Source: Dolichospermum circinale AWQC310F
Lineage (GTDB): Bacteria; Cyanobacteriota; Cyanobacteriia; Cyanobacteriales; Nostocaceae
Length of the DNA: 34,027 bases
Reading direction: 5' to 3'
Assembly: GCF_000426925.1 (NCBI RefSeq)
Contig: NZ_KE384681.1
Location: forward strand, 16,160 to 50,186
Below the pieces are notes generated by a model, which was not told the DNA's origin, ran no database searches, and was given only the letters and a program-made list of their open reading frames with translations. How positions within the stretch are numbered: position 1 is the stretch's first letter; each line of letters opens with the position of its first letter. The translations under genes were made by a program, and so were the position numbers. Positions 7,411 through 14,098 of this stretch are shown piece by piece.

Positions 7411-8394
7411 ATGAAAACCTCCACAGAAACATCAATCAAAACCCTCGCGGAAACTGCACACCAAGCCATTGAAAAGCACTTTGTAAAAACTATAAAATGG
7501 GAAAAAGCAGTTAAAAAAGACGAAGATCCAGAAGCGGTACATCAAATGCGGGTGGGAATGCGAAGGTTAAGAACTGCTGTGAGTAGATTTGAAAAATATT
7601 TAATTTTACCAAAATCAGTTAGTGATAAAAACATTGGTAAATTTGCCCGGATTTTAGGTGGTCTTAGAGATTTAGATGTCCTTAAAGAAATTTTGGAAAA
7701 AAATTACCAACCCCATTTAGTTGTCAAAGAACAGGAAATTCTCAAAACAGCCTTGACGGAATTGGATAAACAGCGAGAAATTGCATTTTCTCATGTTCAG
7801 AAAACATTTAAAGATGAAAATTATAAATCTTTTAAAAATGAATGTGAATCTTGGTTAAAAAATCCTACTTATCAAGGTTTTTCATCTGTACCAATTTATT
7901 ATATATTACCAGATTTACTCTCACCAGAAGTTAGTCAATTTTGCTTACATCCTGGATGGTTAATTGGAACTAAAATTATTAACTCAGAAATAGTAATACA
8001 AACAAAATGGACACCAATGCAATTAGAAGAACATTTAAAAACAGAAGGTGAAACTCTTCATAGTTTGCGGAAACAAGCTAAAGGTCTCCGCTATCAAATG
8101 GAGTTATTTACCGAATTATATGGTGAGTCTTTTGCTGCTTATGTTCATGATGTTAAAAATATCCAAGAAATCTTGGGCATGATTCAAGATAATATGGTTT
8201 TACACGAGTGGTTAGAAAATATCTTCAAATCAGAACTTGATCAGGAATTACCAGGGTTAAAGACGCTATTAGCCGCAAATCGTCATCAATTATGGCAAGA
8301 ATGGCAACCACTACAACAGCGTTATTTGCAAGCAGATACTAGATATAATTTACATTTAGTGGTATTACAACCTATTTTGACAGATATTAAATAG
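7411..8394 (+). CDS. CHAD domain protein
   Basis: This 327-residue protein starts at ATG 7411. It is an all-helical CHAD protein: the conserved basic helix VHQMRVGMRRLRTAVSRFE lies near residues 45-63, followed by LGGLRDLDVL near 84-93. The second half repeats the pattern with LHSLRKQAKGLRYQMELF. CHAD domains bind inorganic polyphosphate through these conserved His, Arg and Lys residues and are often found with CYTH/triphosphatase enzymes or polyphosphate granules. No CYTH domain or polyphosphate enzyme lies next to it. The function here is inferred as polyphosphate binding. Confidence 0.88.
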   Translation: MKTSTETSIKTLAETAHQAIEKHFVKTIKWEKAVKKDEDPEAVHQMRVGMRRLRTAVSRFEKYLILPKSVSDKNIGKFARILGGLRDLDVLKEILEKNYQPHLVVKEQEILKTALTELDKQREIAFSHVQKTFKDENYKSFKNECESWLKNPTYQGFSSVPIYYILPDLLSPEVSQFCLHPGWLIGTKIINSEIVIQTKWTPMQLEEHLKTEGETLHSLRKQAKGLRYQMELFTELYGESFAAYVHDVKNIQEILGMIQDNMVLHEWLENIFKSELDQELPGLKTLLAANRHQLWQEWQPLQQRYLQADTRYNLHLVVLQPILTDIK

Positions 8395-8708
8395 TAAGAA
8401 AAATACTAATTTATGATAAGTATGATTTGTTTGTAGTCAGGGCTAAAGCCCTGATCTTAATTTCCGCAACGTCTCAAAGAGAGAACTAAAGTTCTCACCA
8501 CAATCTAGAATATTACGCCAACAGTTAAAACTGTTCCCTGTTCCCTGTTCCCTGTTCCCTGTTCCCTGTTAAGAGTTCCCTGCCCTCACAGACAATTTTT
8601 TCAGCAAGCCCTAAATATCTAATTAACTTGTTTTCCGTAGTCGGGAAGATGCCTGATGAAATTATCTATAAAATTGTGTATGTGTAGACTAGATAGGAAA
8701 TTGAAATT
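8395..8708. repeat. Intergenic cluster of perfect TAAA-loop hairpins
   Basis: Three perfect palindromes follow one another: TCAGGGCT/AGCCCTGA (8437-8454), GAGAACT/AGTTCTC (8481-8496) and AACAGTT/AACTGTT (8520-8535). Each has an AA centre inside a TAAA-type loop. They lead into the CTGTTCC tandem repeat. The first or second may end the CHAD transcript. The segment before 8709 should hold the promoter of the vWA pair, but no clear -35/-10 was found; ggaaa at about 8696 is a weak ribosome-binding site. Confidence 0.65.
8531..8570. repeat. CTGTTCC 7-bp tandem repeat (about 5.7 copies)
   Basis: The heptamer CTGTTCC is repeated without interruption over 40 bp. It is a simple repeat likely to vary in copy number by slippage. 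Confidence 0.9.
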
Positions 8709-9968
8709 ATGAAAGTTAATTTACAACTGGCCCTTAATGATGGTGCTGTAGATGCAAATCAAATCAGCACTCAACGTCAATTAGCAATTTCTGTTTCTGC
8801 CAGTGGTGAAACTATAGATCAGGCTGTACCATTGAATTTATGCCTAATTCTCGATCATAGCGGTTCAATGGGGGGAAAATCTCTGGAAACTGTGAAAACT
8901 GCGGCCTGTTTTTTGGTAGATCGTTTGAGTCCCGAAGATCGGCTCAGTGTTGTTGTTTTTGACCACCGGGCTAAGGTTTTAGTTCCCAATCAGTTAATTA
9001 AAGATTCAGAATCAATCAAAAGGCAAATTAAGCAACTCAGCGCTGAAGGTGGAACTTCTATTGATGAGGGTTTGCGTTTGGGAATTGAGGAATTGGCTAA
9101 AGGTAAACAAGATACAGTTTCTCAAGCATTTTTACTCACTGATGGGGAAAATGAACATGGTGATAATGAACGCTGTTTGAAATTTGCCCAATTAGCCGCC
9201 AGTTATAATTTAACCCTGAATACATTAGGATTTGGTGACAATTGGAATGATAAGGTTTTAGAGAAAATTGCTGATGCGGGCATGGGTACTTTGTCTTATA
9301 TTCAACAACCAGATCAGGCGGTAACTGAGTTTGGGAGATTGTTCAATCGGATGCAAACAGTAGGATTGACTAACGCTTATCTGTTAATATCACTGATGCC
9401 AAATGTCCGGTTAGCAGAACTGAAACCTATTGCCCAAGTGTCTCCAGATACTATAGATTTACCAATACAAACAGAAAGTGATGGCCGATTGGGGGTGAGA
9501 TTAGGTGATTTAATGACAGACGTGGAAAGGGTGGTTTTAGTTAATATTTATGTGGGACAATTGCCAGAAGGTAAACAGGCGATCGCTAATATTCAAGTTC
9601 GCTACGATAACCCCGCCCACAATAACCCCATCGGGCTATACTCCCCTAATGTACCAATTTACGCTCATGTCACCAGGGACTACCAACCAGCACTAAATCC
9701 CCAGGTAAAACAGTGGATTTTAGCTTTAGCCAAATATCGTCAAACCCAGTTAGCCGAAACGAAATTACAGCAAGGTGATCGGGCTGGCGCTGCGACGATG
9801 TTACAAACAGCCGCAAAAACTGCTTTGCAAATGGGTGATAATAATGGTGCAACGGTTTTGCAAGTTTCAGCTACACGCTTGCAAGCAGGGGAAGAGTTAT
9901 CAGAAAGCGATCGCAAAAAAACCAGAATTGTCTCAAAAACTGTTTTGCAAGATGCTTCCCCTCAATGA
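8709..9968 (+). CDS. von Willebrand factor A domain protein, first of a tandem pair
   Basis: This 419-residue protein starts with ATG at 8709. A short N-terminal beta region precedes a vWA domain (about 42-225) with an intact MIDAS: DHSGS (49-53), a downstream Thr in GGTS, and LTDGEN. The C-terminal half (about 230-419) is a beta-rich region followed by a helical tail with KYRQTQLAETKLQQGD. vWA proteins bind metal-dependent protein partners and often act as scaffolds. There is no signal peptide or membrane segment, so it is probably cytoplasmic. It overlaps the next gene, a clear paralogue, by ATGA; the two are translationally coupled and arose by tandem duplication. The partner is unknown. 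Confidence 0.9.
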   Translation: MKVNLQLALNDGAVDANQISTQRQLAISVSASGETIDQAVPLNLCLILDHSGSMGGKSLETVKTAACFLVDRLSPEDRLSVVVFDHRAKVLVPNQLIKDSESIKRQIKQLSAEGGTSIDEGLRLGIEELAKGKQDTVSQAFLLTDGENEHGDNERCLKFAQLAASYNLTLNTLGFGDNWNDKVLEKIADAGMGTLSYIQQPDQAVTEFGRLFNRMQTVGLTNAYLLISLMPNVRLAELKPIAQVSPDTIDLPIQTESDGRLGVRLGDLMTDVERVVLVNIYVGQLPEGKQAIANIQVRYDNPAHNNPIGLYSPNVPIYAHVTRDYQPALNPQVKQWILALAKYRQTQLAETKLQQGDRAGAATMLQTAAKTALQMGDNNGATVLQVSATRLQAGEELSESDRKKTRIVSKTVLQDASPQ

Positions 9969-11245
9969 AAGTTAAACTAATATCGGTTTTAAATGATACT
10001 AACGTTGATGCCGCCCAAGTAAGTAATCAACGTCAACTCTCAATTTCTATTTCCGCAATTCCGGCTGGATTTGAACAAACTTTGCCCTTAAATCTGTGCT
10101 TGATTCTCGATCAAAGTGGTTCTATGTCTGGTGAACCCATGAATACGGTGATGCAAGCCGTGGAACAATTATTGGATCAATTAAAGCCAGGCGATCGCAT
10201 TTCAGTTGTCGCTTTTGCTGGCACTGCGAGGGTCATTATCCCCAATCAAATCGTCAGCGATAGGAATAGTATCAAAACCCAGCTTAAAGTCAAGCTAAAG
10301 GCTGCTGGCGGTACAGTCATTGCTGAAGGTTTGTCTTTAGGGATCACAGAACTACTTAAAGGCACAAAAGGCGCTGTTTCCCAAGCTTTCCTACTGACAG
10401 ATGGCCAGGGGGATAAGGGGCTACAAATCTGGAAATGGCAAATTGGACCCAATGACAATAAACGTTGTTTACAACTAGCCAAAAAAGCCGCTAAACTAAA
10501 TCTCACAATTAACACCCTGGGTTTTGGTGATGACTGGAATCAAAATTTACTGGAGAAAATCGCTGATGCAGGTGGTGGTACTCTAGCTTATATCGAGAAT
10601 CCTGAACAAGCTGTGACCCAATTTGCCAGGTTGTTTCGTCGGGTGCAGTTAGTAGGATTAACAAATGCCCATTTACTCCTATCTTTCGTTCCCAGCGTGC
10701 GGTTAGCAGAACTTAAACCCATAGCCCAAGTAGCCCCAGATACTATTGAGTTATCAGTAGAAACCGATACTAATGGAACTTTAGTGTTACGGTTGGGGGA
10801 TTTAATGAAAGATGTGGAACGAGTAGTTTTAGCGAATATTTATCTGGGACAATTGCCAGCGGGGAAACAGGTCATTGGCCATATCCAAATTCGTTATGAT
10901 GACCCATCTTTGAATAAACAGGGTTTACTCTCCCCTCTAACACCAATATATGCTAATTTCACCAAATCTTACGAACCCGCTCTCAATTCTCAGGTGTTAC
11001 AGTCAATTTTACTCTTAGCTAAATATCGTCAAACTCAATTGGCTGAGGCAAAATTGGCACTAGGCGACGCGAAAGGTGCAGCGACAATGTTACAAACTGC
11101 TGCTAATACCGCTTTACAAATCGGTGATAGCAGTGCAGTAACGGTGTTACAATGCTCTGCTACTCGCTTACAAGTTGGTGGAGAACTTTCAAAAAGCGAT
11201 CAGAAAAAGACGAGAATCGCATCAAAAACAGTTTTGAAAGAATAG
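9965..11245 (+). CDS. von Willebrand factor A domain protein, second of a tandem pair
   Basis: This 426-residue protein starts at ATG 9965, overlapping the stop of the upstream paralogue. The MIDAS residues are at the same positions (DQSGS at 49-53, then GGTV where the first copy has GGTS, and LTDGQG), so the downstream Thr of the MIDAS is kept. The C-terminal regions align throughout, for example VGLTNAHLLLSFVPSVRLAE and KYRQTQLAEAKLALGD. The main difference is an insertion after LTDGQG (GDKGLQIWKWQIGPNDNKR), about nine residues longer than in copy 1. As with copy 1 it is probably a cytoplasmic scaffold protein. Two hairpins after the stop suggest the operon ends here. Confidence 0.9.
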   Translation: MKVKLISVLNDTNVDAAQVSNQRQLSISISAIPAGFEQTLPLNLCLILDQSGSMSGEPMNTVMQAVEQLLDQLKPGDRISVVAFAGTARVIIPNQIVSDRNSIKTQLKVKLKAAGGTVIAEGLSLGITELLKGTKGAVSQAFLLTDGQGDKGLQIWKWQIGPNDNKRCLQLAKKAAKLNLTINTLGFGDDWNQNLLEKIADAGGGTLAYIENPEQAVTQFARLFRRVQLVGLTNAHLLLSFVPSVRLAELKPIAQVAPDTIELSVETDTNGTLVLRLGDLMKDVERVVLANIYLGQLPAGKQVIGHIQIRYDDPSLNKQGLLSPLTPIYANFTKSYEPALNSQVLQSILLLAKYRQTQLAEAKLALGDAKGAATMLQTAANTALQIGDSSAVTVLQCSATRLQVGGELSKSDQKKTRIASKTVLKE

Positions 11246-11250
11246 TCTAG

Positions 11251-11299
11251 GGGTAGGCTCAAAAGCCTGCCCTTGAGAATGTAAAAAATCAAGGGTTTT
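11251..11299 (+). terminator. Two overlapping hairpins after the vWA pair
   Basis: GGGTAGGCT (11251-11259) pairs with AGCCTGCCC (11264-11272) apart from one G-T pair. CCCTTGA (11270-11276) pairs perfectly with TCAAGGG (11289-11295), followed by TTTT. The two stems share CCC at 11270-11272, so both cannot be complete at once. The second is the better intrinsic terminator. Confidence 0.6.
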
Positions 11300-11350
11300 G
11301 ATGCTAGTCTAAATATAGATTAATTTAGAAGATCAAAAATATCAACTTTA

Positions 11351-12043
11351 ATGAAAATGAAAAGTTTCAAAATTCCACAACAATATCAATTCGGGATTAT
11401 TTTAATTATAAAAATTGATGAACCTCTATTTGATCGCCTAGTGAGTGCAATAACAGAAGTTCATCCTTTTGTAGATATAGATAGTTTAGTATTGGAAATT
11501 TCTCCAAAAATAGAGGAAGTCTCTATTAATGATTTGCAAGAGATATTAAGAGCTATTCATTCAATTTACTCGCTTCGCATCCAAGGAAACCTTAAAAATA
11601 CTGAAATAATTACAGGGTTAATTAATGCTGTTTCCAGTGATGACGCATTTTCACAATTATCTGCCGAAGAATTAGCACATTTTAAACAAAGACTAACTAA
11701 AATATTGGCAATTGATGGATCTATTAGTATTTCTTCTCAAGCGCTAATTTTGTTACAAGAGTATGATAGCATATTCTTAAATTCCCGGATAATTACAGAT
11801 GTCAGACCCGTTTTCAAAGCAGAAAAAAAAGAAGGAATTGCTGGCGCTTTAGTAGTTCATACTTTAAAAATTGCGTATCAAGATGCAAGCGGTTCAAAAG
11901 AGTTTTATGTGGCCTTAGATTCAAGCGATGTAAAAAAGTTACAAGAACAATTATCTCAGTCTCTAATAGAAGCAAAAGTCATTCAAGCTATGCTAAATAA
12001 AGCTGATGTCGTTTATTTAGATCCTAACTCTAGTTCAAAGTAA
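11351..12043 (+). CDS. Hypothetical protein, first gene of a three-gene cassette
   Basis: This 230-residue protein starts at ATG 11351 (or 11357). I do not recognise a named family. Residues about 20-150 are mostly helical. Residues about 165-225 read as beta-beta-beta-helix: ALVVHTLKIAYQD, then KEFYVALDSSDVKKLQEQLS. This resembles the COMM domain of eukaryotic COMMD proteins (helical N-terminal domain plus a small C-terminal domain), but only by eye. There is no signal peptide or membrane segment. The next gene's ribosome-binding site (aaggaga) overlaps its stop codon, so the two are cotranscribed. Gene context points to an accessory, possibly defence or toxin-antitoxin, cassette. Confidence 0.7.
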   Translation: MKMKSFKIPQQYQFGIILIIKIDEPLFDRLVSAITEVHPFVDIDSLVLEISPKIEEVSINDLQEILRAIHSIYSLRIQGNLKNTEIITGLINAVSSDDAFSQLSAEELAHFKQRLTKILAIDGSISISSQALILLQEYDSIFLNSRIITDVRPVFKAEKKEGIAGALVVHTLKIAYQDASGSKEFYVALDSSDVKKLQEQLSQSLIEAKVIQAMLNKADVVYLDPNSSSK

Positions 12044-12052
12044 GGAGACACA

Positions 12053-12538
12053 ATGTTGCTCATAAATTCAGAAAATCAAAATCTACTCAAAACTAATTTT
12101 TTAGCTCATACACTTGTTCAAACTGAAAAAAAATATACCGATGATTGGTATATTCAATTTCCTAAAACATATCAAGAAAAAAACTGGCTGACAGAAGATG
12201 CTAAACCATCTGATAAGTTCGGTATAGTTTCTAAATTCTACACAATAGAAAACATTCTTGCTGTCAACAGATTTTTGCAAAATCATGCAAATTTGATAGA
12301 TGTTATTCTAGAAGCATATCCACAAATAAGAAAGTATTTCCCAACTGAGAAATTAAGATTAAAATTGTTTTCTGATCCTGAATATCCTCAATGGGAAAAA
12401 CTCGTACTTTCTATTTTTACTAATCCAGAATCTGTTGATGAAGCCTTAAATCAACTAGAGGAATTTGATGAAAATTGGTGGATAGATGCTTCATCAGGCG
12501 TTGCTGTAAATCTTTGTATTCATTTGGACTTTGAATGA
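12053..12538 (+). CDS. Hypothetical protein paired with HEPN protein
   Basis: This 161-residue protein starts at ATG 12053 with a strong ribosome-binding site (aaggaga at 12042-12048). It is soluble, mixed alpha/beta and rich in acidic and aromatic residues (FDENWWIDAS near the C-terminus). I recognise it as a recurring cyanobacterial hypothetical next to HEPN genes, but no fold or active site is visible. Its stop overlaps the start of the HEPN gene (ATGA), a typical toxin-antitoxin spacing. It could be the partner or antitoxin, which is inference from position. Confidence 0.75.
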   Translation: MLLINSENQNLLKTNFLAHTLVQTEKKYTDDWYIQFPKTYQEKNWLTEDAKPSDKFGIVSKFYTIENILAVNRFLQNHANLIDVILEAYPQIRKYFPTEKLRLKLFSDPEYPQWEKLVLSIFTNPESVDEALNQLEEFDENWWIDASSGVAVNLCIHLDFE

Positions 12539-12960
12539 AATTCGACTGGTCAAATTATTTAGAGGTTGCAGAAACTTTATATAATGAAGTAATTAGTACC
12601 TCAAATCAAGCAAATAGTGCATCAATTAATGAAGCTAAAGTACGTTCTTGTATTAGTAGAGCGTATTACTCCGCTTTTTGTTTAACTAGAAACTACTTAA
12701 GAGATTTTGAAGGATATAGTAATTTAAAAACTCTTAAGTTTAATGTGCATAACTATGTAATTGAAGAATTACGGAATAGTAAAAAACGTGACTTTAATAA
12801 GTTAGGAATCATTTTAGAGCGTTTACGAGAATACAGAGTTGAAGTTGACTATCAAGATATGGTTTCTTTTAATCTCATTTCTAAAGCGAAAATAGCTATT
12901 GTGGATGCAAAAAAAGTAGTTCAGTTATTACAGAAGTTTAGCAGTAATCAAAAACCATAG
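12535..12960 (+). CDS. HEPN domain protein (UPF0332-like)
   Basis: This 141-residue all-helical protein starts with ATG at 12535 inside the stop of the gene before. The HEPN core is clear: SRAYYSAFCLTRNYL (41-55) matches the conserved R-x-YY-x-x-F helix. The second half, RLREYRVEVDYQD, gives the R-x3-DY pattern seen in this subgroup. HEPN proteins act as RNases or RNA-binding partners in toxin-antitoxin and defence systems. The classic R-x4-6-H RNase motif is not visible, since no His follows Arg42 at that distance. The translational coupling suggests a complex with the 161-residue protein. Confidence 0.85.
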   Translation: MKFDWSNYLEVAETLYNEVISTSNQANSASINEAKVRSCISRAYYSAFCLTRNYLRDFEGYSNLKTLKFNVHNYVIEELRNSKKRDFNKLGIILERLREYRVEVDYQDMVSFNLISKAKIAIVDAKKVVQLLQKFSSNQKP

Positions 12961-12970
12961 GATTTTTTTG

Positions 12971-13009
12971 TCAGAATCAGGATGTCCAGGATTTAAGGAT
13001 TTACAGGAT
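12971..13009. repeat. Dispersed TCAGAATCAGGAT repeat
   Basis: TCAGAATCAGGAT at 12971-12983 followed by gtccaggattt recurs at 23708-23720 in a similar place after a gene. It is a common short interspersed sequence and lies between two convergent genes. Confidence 0.5.
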
Positions 13010-13586
13010 TGTTATTTATGAATTGTTTGTGAGTTGATAACATTATTGCACTGATTAAAATTCCTAAAATCTTTTTCACCTCCTTAATATAATATTCAGT
13101 TAAATCAATAGAAATAGTTTTATCTTCTAACTTCAAAAACTGCCAAATAGTACCGATAGTTACAGCACCATAAACAATCTTAATCGCATTTTGTTTTTGT
13201 TCATTAAACAATTGAGCAGCCAACATTTCAGCTATACATTGAGCCAAAGCTAATTTCAAGTTTTCATTTTTACTTTCTACCAATGTAATTATAGGTGCGC
13301 GAACAAAAAGCTGTTCTTTAGAAAGACTAATTAGGAAATCACAAAAACCATTTAAACCTTGTTGATTATCAACATTAAAATCTACTCCCGAAAATAAACT
13401 GATTTCATTATTTAACTTTCTTCTTACTTCAAGTAAAATTGGACTAATTATCATCTCAGAACGGGCTTTTTCAGTATTAATTGAAACTGCTAAATCAACA
13501 TTCTCCTTGAGGATTGTTGTTAGTAAATTACTAGGTTCTTCCTCCGGTATATCTCCAAATAATCCTGATACTTCATTTAATGTCAA
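12993..13586 (-). CDS. PD-(D/E)XK nuclease-like hypothetical protein (start uncertain)
   Basis: With the TTG at 13586 the protein has 197 residues. A likely nuclease core is visible: GFCDFLIS (Asp) followed by PIITLVESKNE, giving D-x(n)-ExK, and then a helix with QCIAEMLAAQLFNEQ. These fit a small PD-(D/E)XK fold as in restriction-related proteins. The frame remains open upstream of the TTG for 16 more codons (reading ...YSDFKLSEIIQKFE), and family members I recall begin at that point. There the codon is ATC (13634), placed 9 nt after ACAAGG (13644-13649), instead of ATG. The true start may therefore be a mutated or non-standard codon. The gene is convergent with the HEPN gene. The function is not proven. 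Confidence 0.7.
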   Translation of the reverse strand: MTLNEVSGLFGDIPEEEPSNLLTTILKENVDLAVSINTEKARSEMIISPILLEVRRKLNNEISLFSGVDFNVDNQQGLNGFCDFLISLSKEQLFVRAPIITLVESKNENLKLALAQCIAEMLAAQLFNEQKQNAIKIVYGAVTIGTIWQFLKLEDKTISIDLTEYYIKEVKKILGILISAIMLSTHKQFINNNPVNP

Positions 13587-13760
13587 TTCAAATTTTTGGA
13601 TAATTTCACTTAATTTAAAATCACTGTAAGCGATCTTTATTTACCTTGTTACTTTTAATAATTAGTTGGGAGAAAAAGTTTATTTTTACAATTGATTACT
13701 TTTTAGGTATCCTTCAGGGCTATTTTATTCTAAATTAGGGCTTACGCAAGTGTCACATTG

Positions 13761-13818
13761 GTAGGGTGCGCCAGATATCATTTTATTTGCAGTATTTATA
13801 CAGTCTGACGCACCCTAC
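13761..13818. repeat. MITE-like inverted repeat (GTAGGGTGCG...CGCACCCTAC)
   Basis: The 16-bp ends gtagggtgcgccagat and gtctgacgcaccctac pair with two mismatches; the outer 10 bp are perfect. The 58-bp element has an AT-rich middle and no coding capacity. It looks like a short, non-autonomous element or hairpin repeat common in cyanobacteria. No target-site duplication was evident. Confidence 0.65.
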
Positions 13819-13949
13819 TACTGAATTTCGGGAAATACTCGACCACGACGGACAACCCTTTGCAGTGTAGATTTTGTCATGATTAATCACCTGATTAAAG
13901 TGTGTGGTCTATTTTAACCTAAAAAACGCCAATAAAGAAGATCAAGGGG

Positions 13950-13978
13950 TTGACATTTGCTTTTAAATTTGTTATCAT
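13950..13978 (+). promoter_or_regulatory. Sigma-70 type promoter pointing away from the PD-(D/E)XK gene
   Basis: TTGACA (13950-13955) and TATCAT (13973-13978) are separated by exactly 17 bp. TTATCA (13972-13977) and TGATAA (13984-13989) form an inverted repeat over the -10 region that could bind a regulator. No plus-strand gene lies downstream before dnaK (minus), which suggests a short non-coding transcript. Confidence 0.55.
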
Positions 13979-13984
13979 GAAGTT

Positions 13985-14060
13985 GATAAGGAAGAACTAT
14001 CTTCTTATAAATTAGTTGGCATAAAATAATACCCACTCAGTTTTACTACTGGTGGGTATT
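13985..14060 (+). ncRNA. Candidate small RNA beside dnaK
   Basis: A transcript from the promoter at 13950-13978 would start near 13985 and reach a strong hairpin at 14028-14060 after about 75 nt. An inner hairpin GAAGA/TCTTC (13991-14005) precedes it. No reading frame of any length is present. It is not one of the small RNAs I can recognise (Yfr1, 6S, tmRNA or RNase P RNA). Without a T-tract on the plus strand, the 3' end is uncertain, and readthrough would make dnaK antisense RNA. Confidence 0.35.
14028..14060 (-). terminator. Terminator of dnaK
   Basis: AATACCCAC (14028-14036) and GTGGGTATT (14052-14060) form a perfect 9-bp stem. Read on the minus strand, it lies 38 bp after the dnaK stop and is followed by ATTTTAT, so it should work as the dnaK terminator. 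It may also end the plus-strand transcript. Confidence 0.65.
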
Positions 14061-14098
14061 AATTAAGTCAGAGCCACATCGCCATGACCCTAGTAAAA

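Larger units (their letters stand above)
13587..14098. other. Intergenic region between PD-(D/E)XK gene and dnaK
   Basis: This is an AT-rich stretch with an inverted-repeat element (13761-13818), a 20-codon open stretch on the minus strand (13818-13880) too short to claim as a gene, and a plus-strand promoter and hairpin unit (13950-14060), which are listed separately. A lone cttacgca (13741) resembles the arms of the element at 30399-30495. Confidence 0.6.

Noticed and set aside
8531-8570. CTGTTCC array as a possible CRISPR-like repeat
   Set aside because: The unit is 7 bp with no spacers, so it is a simple tandem repeat.
13818-13880. 20-codon minus-strand frame MTKSTLQRVVRRGRVFPEIQ
   Set aside because: It is too short and touches the inverted-repeat end; similarity of VVRRG to the GrpE-like protein is too slight to claim.
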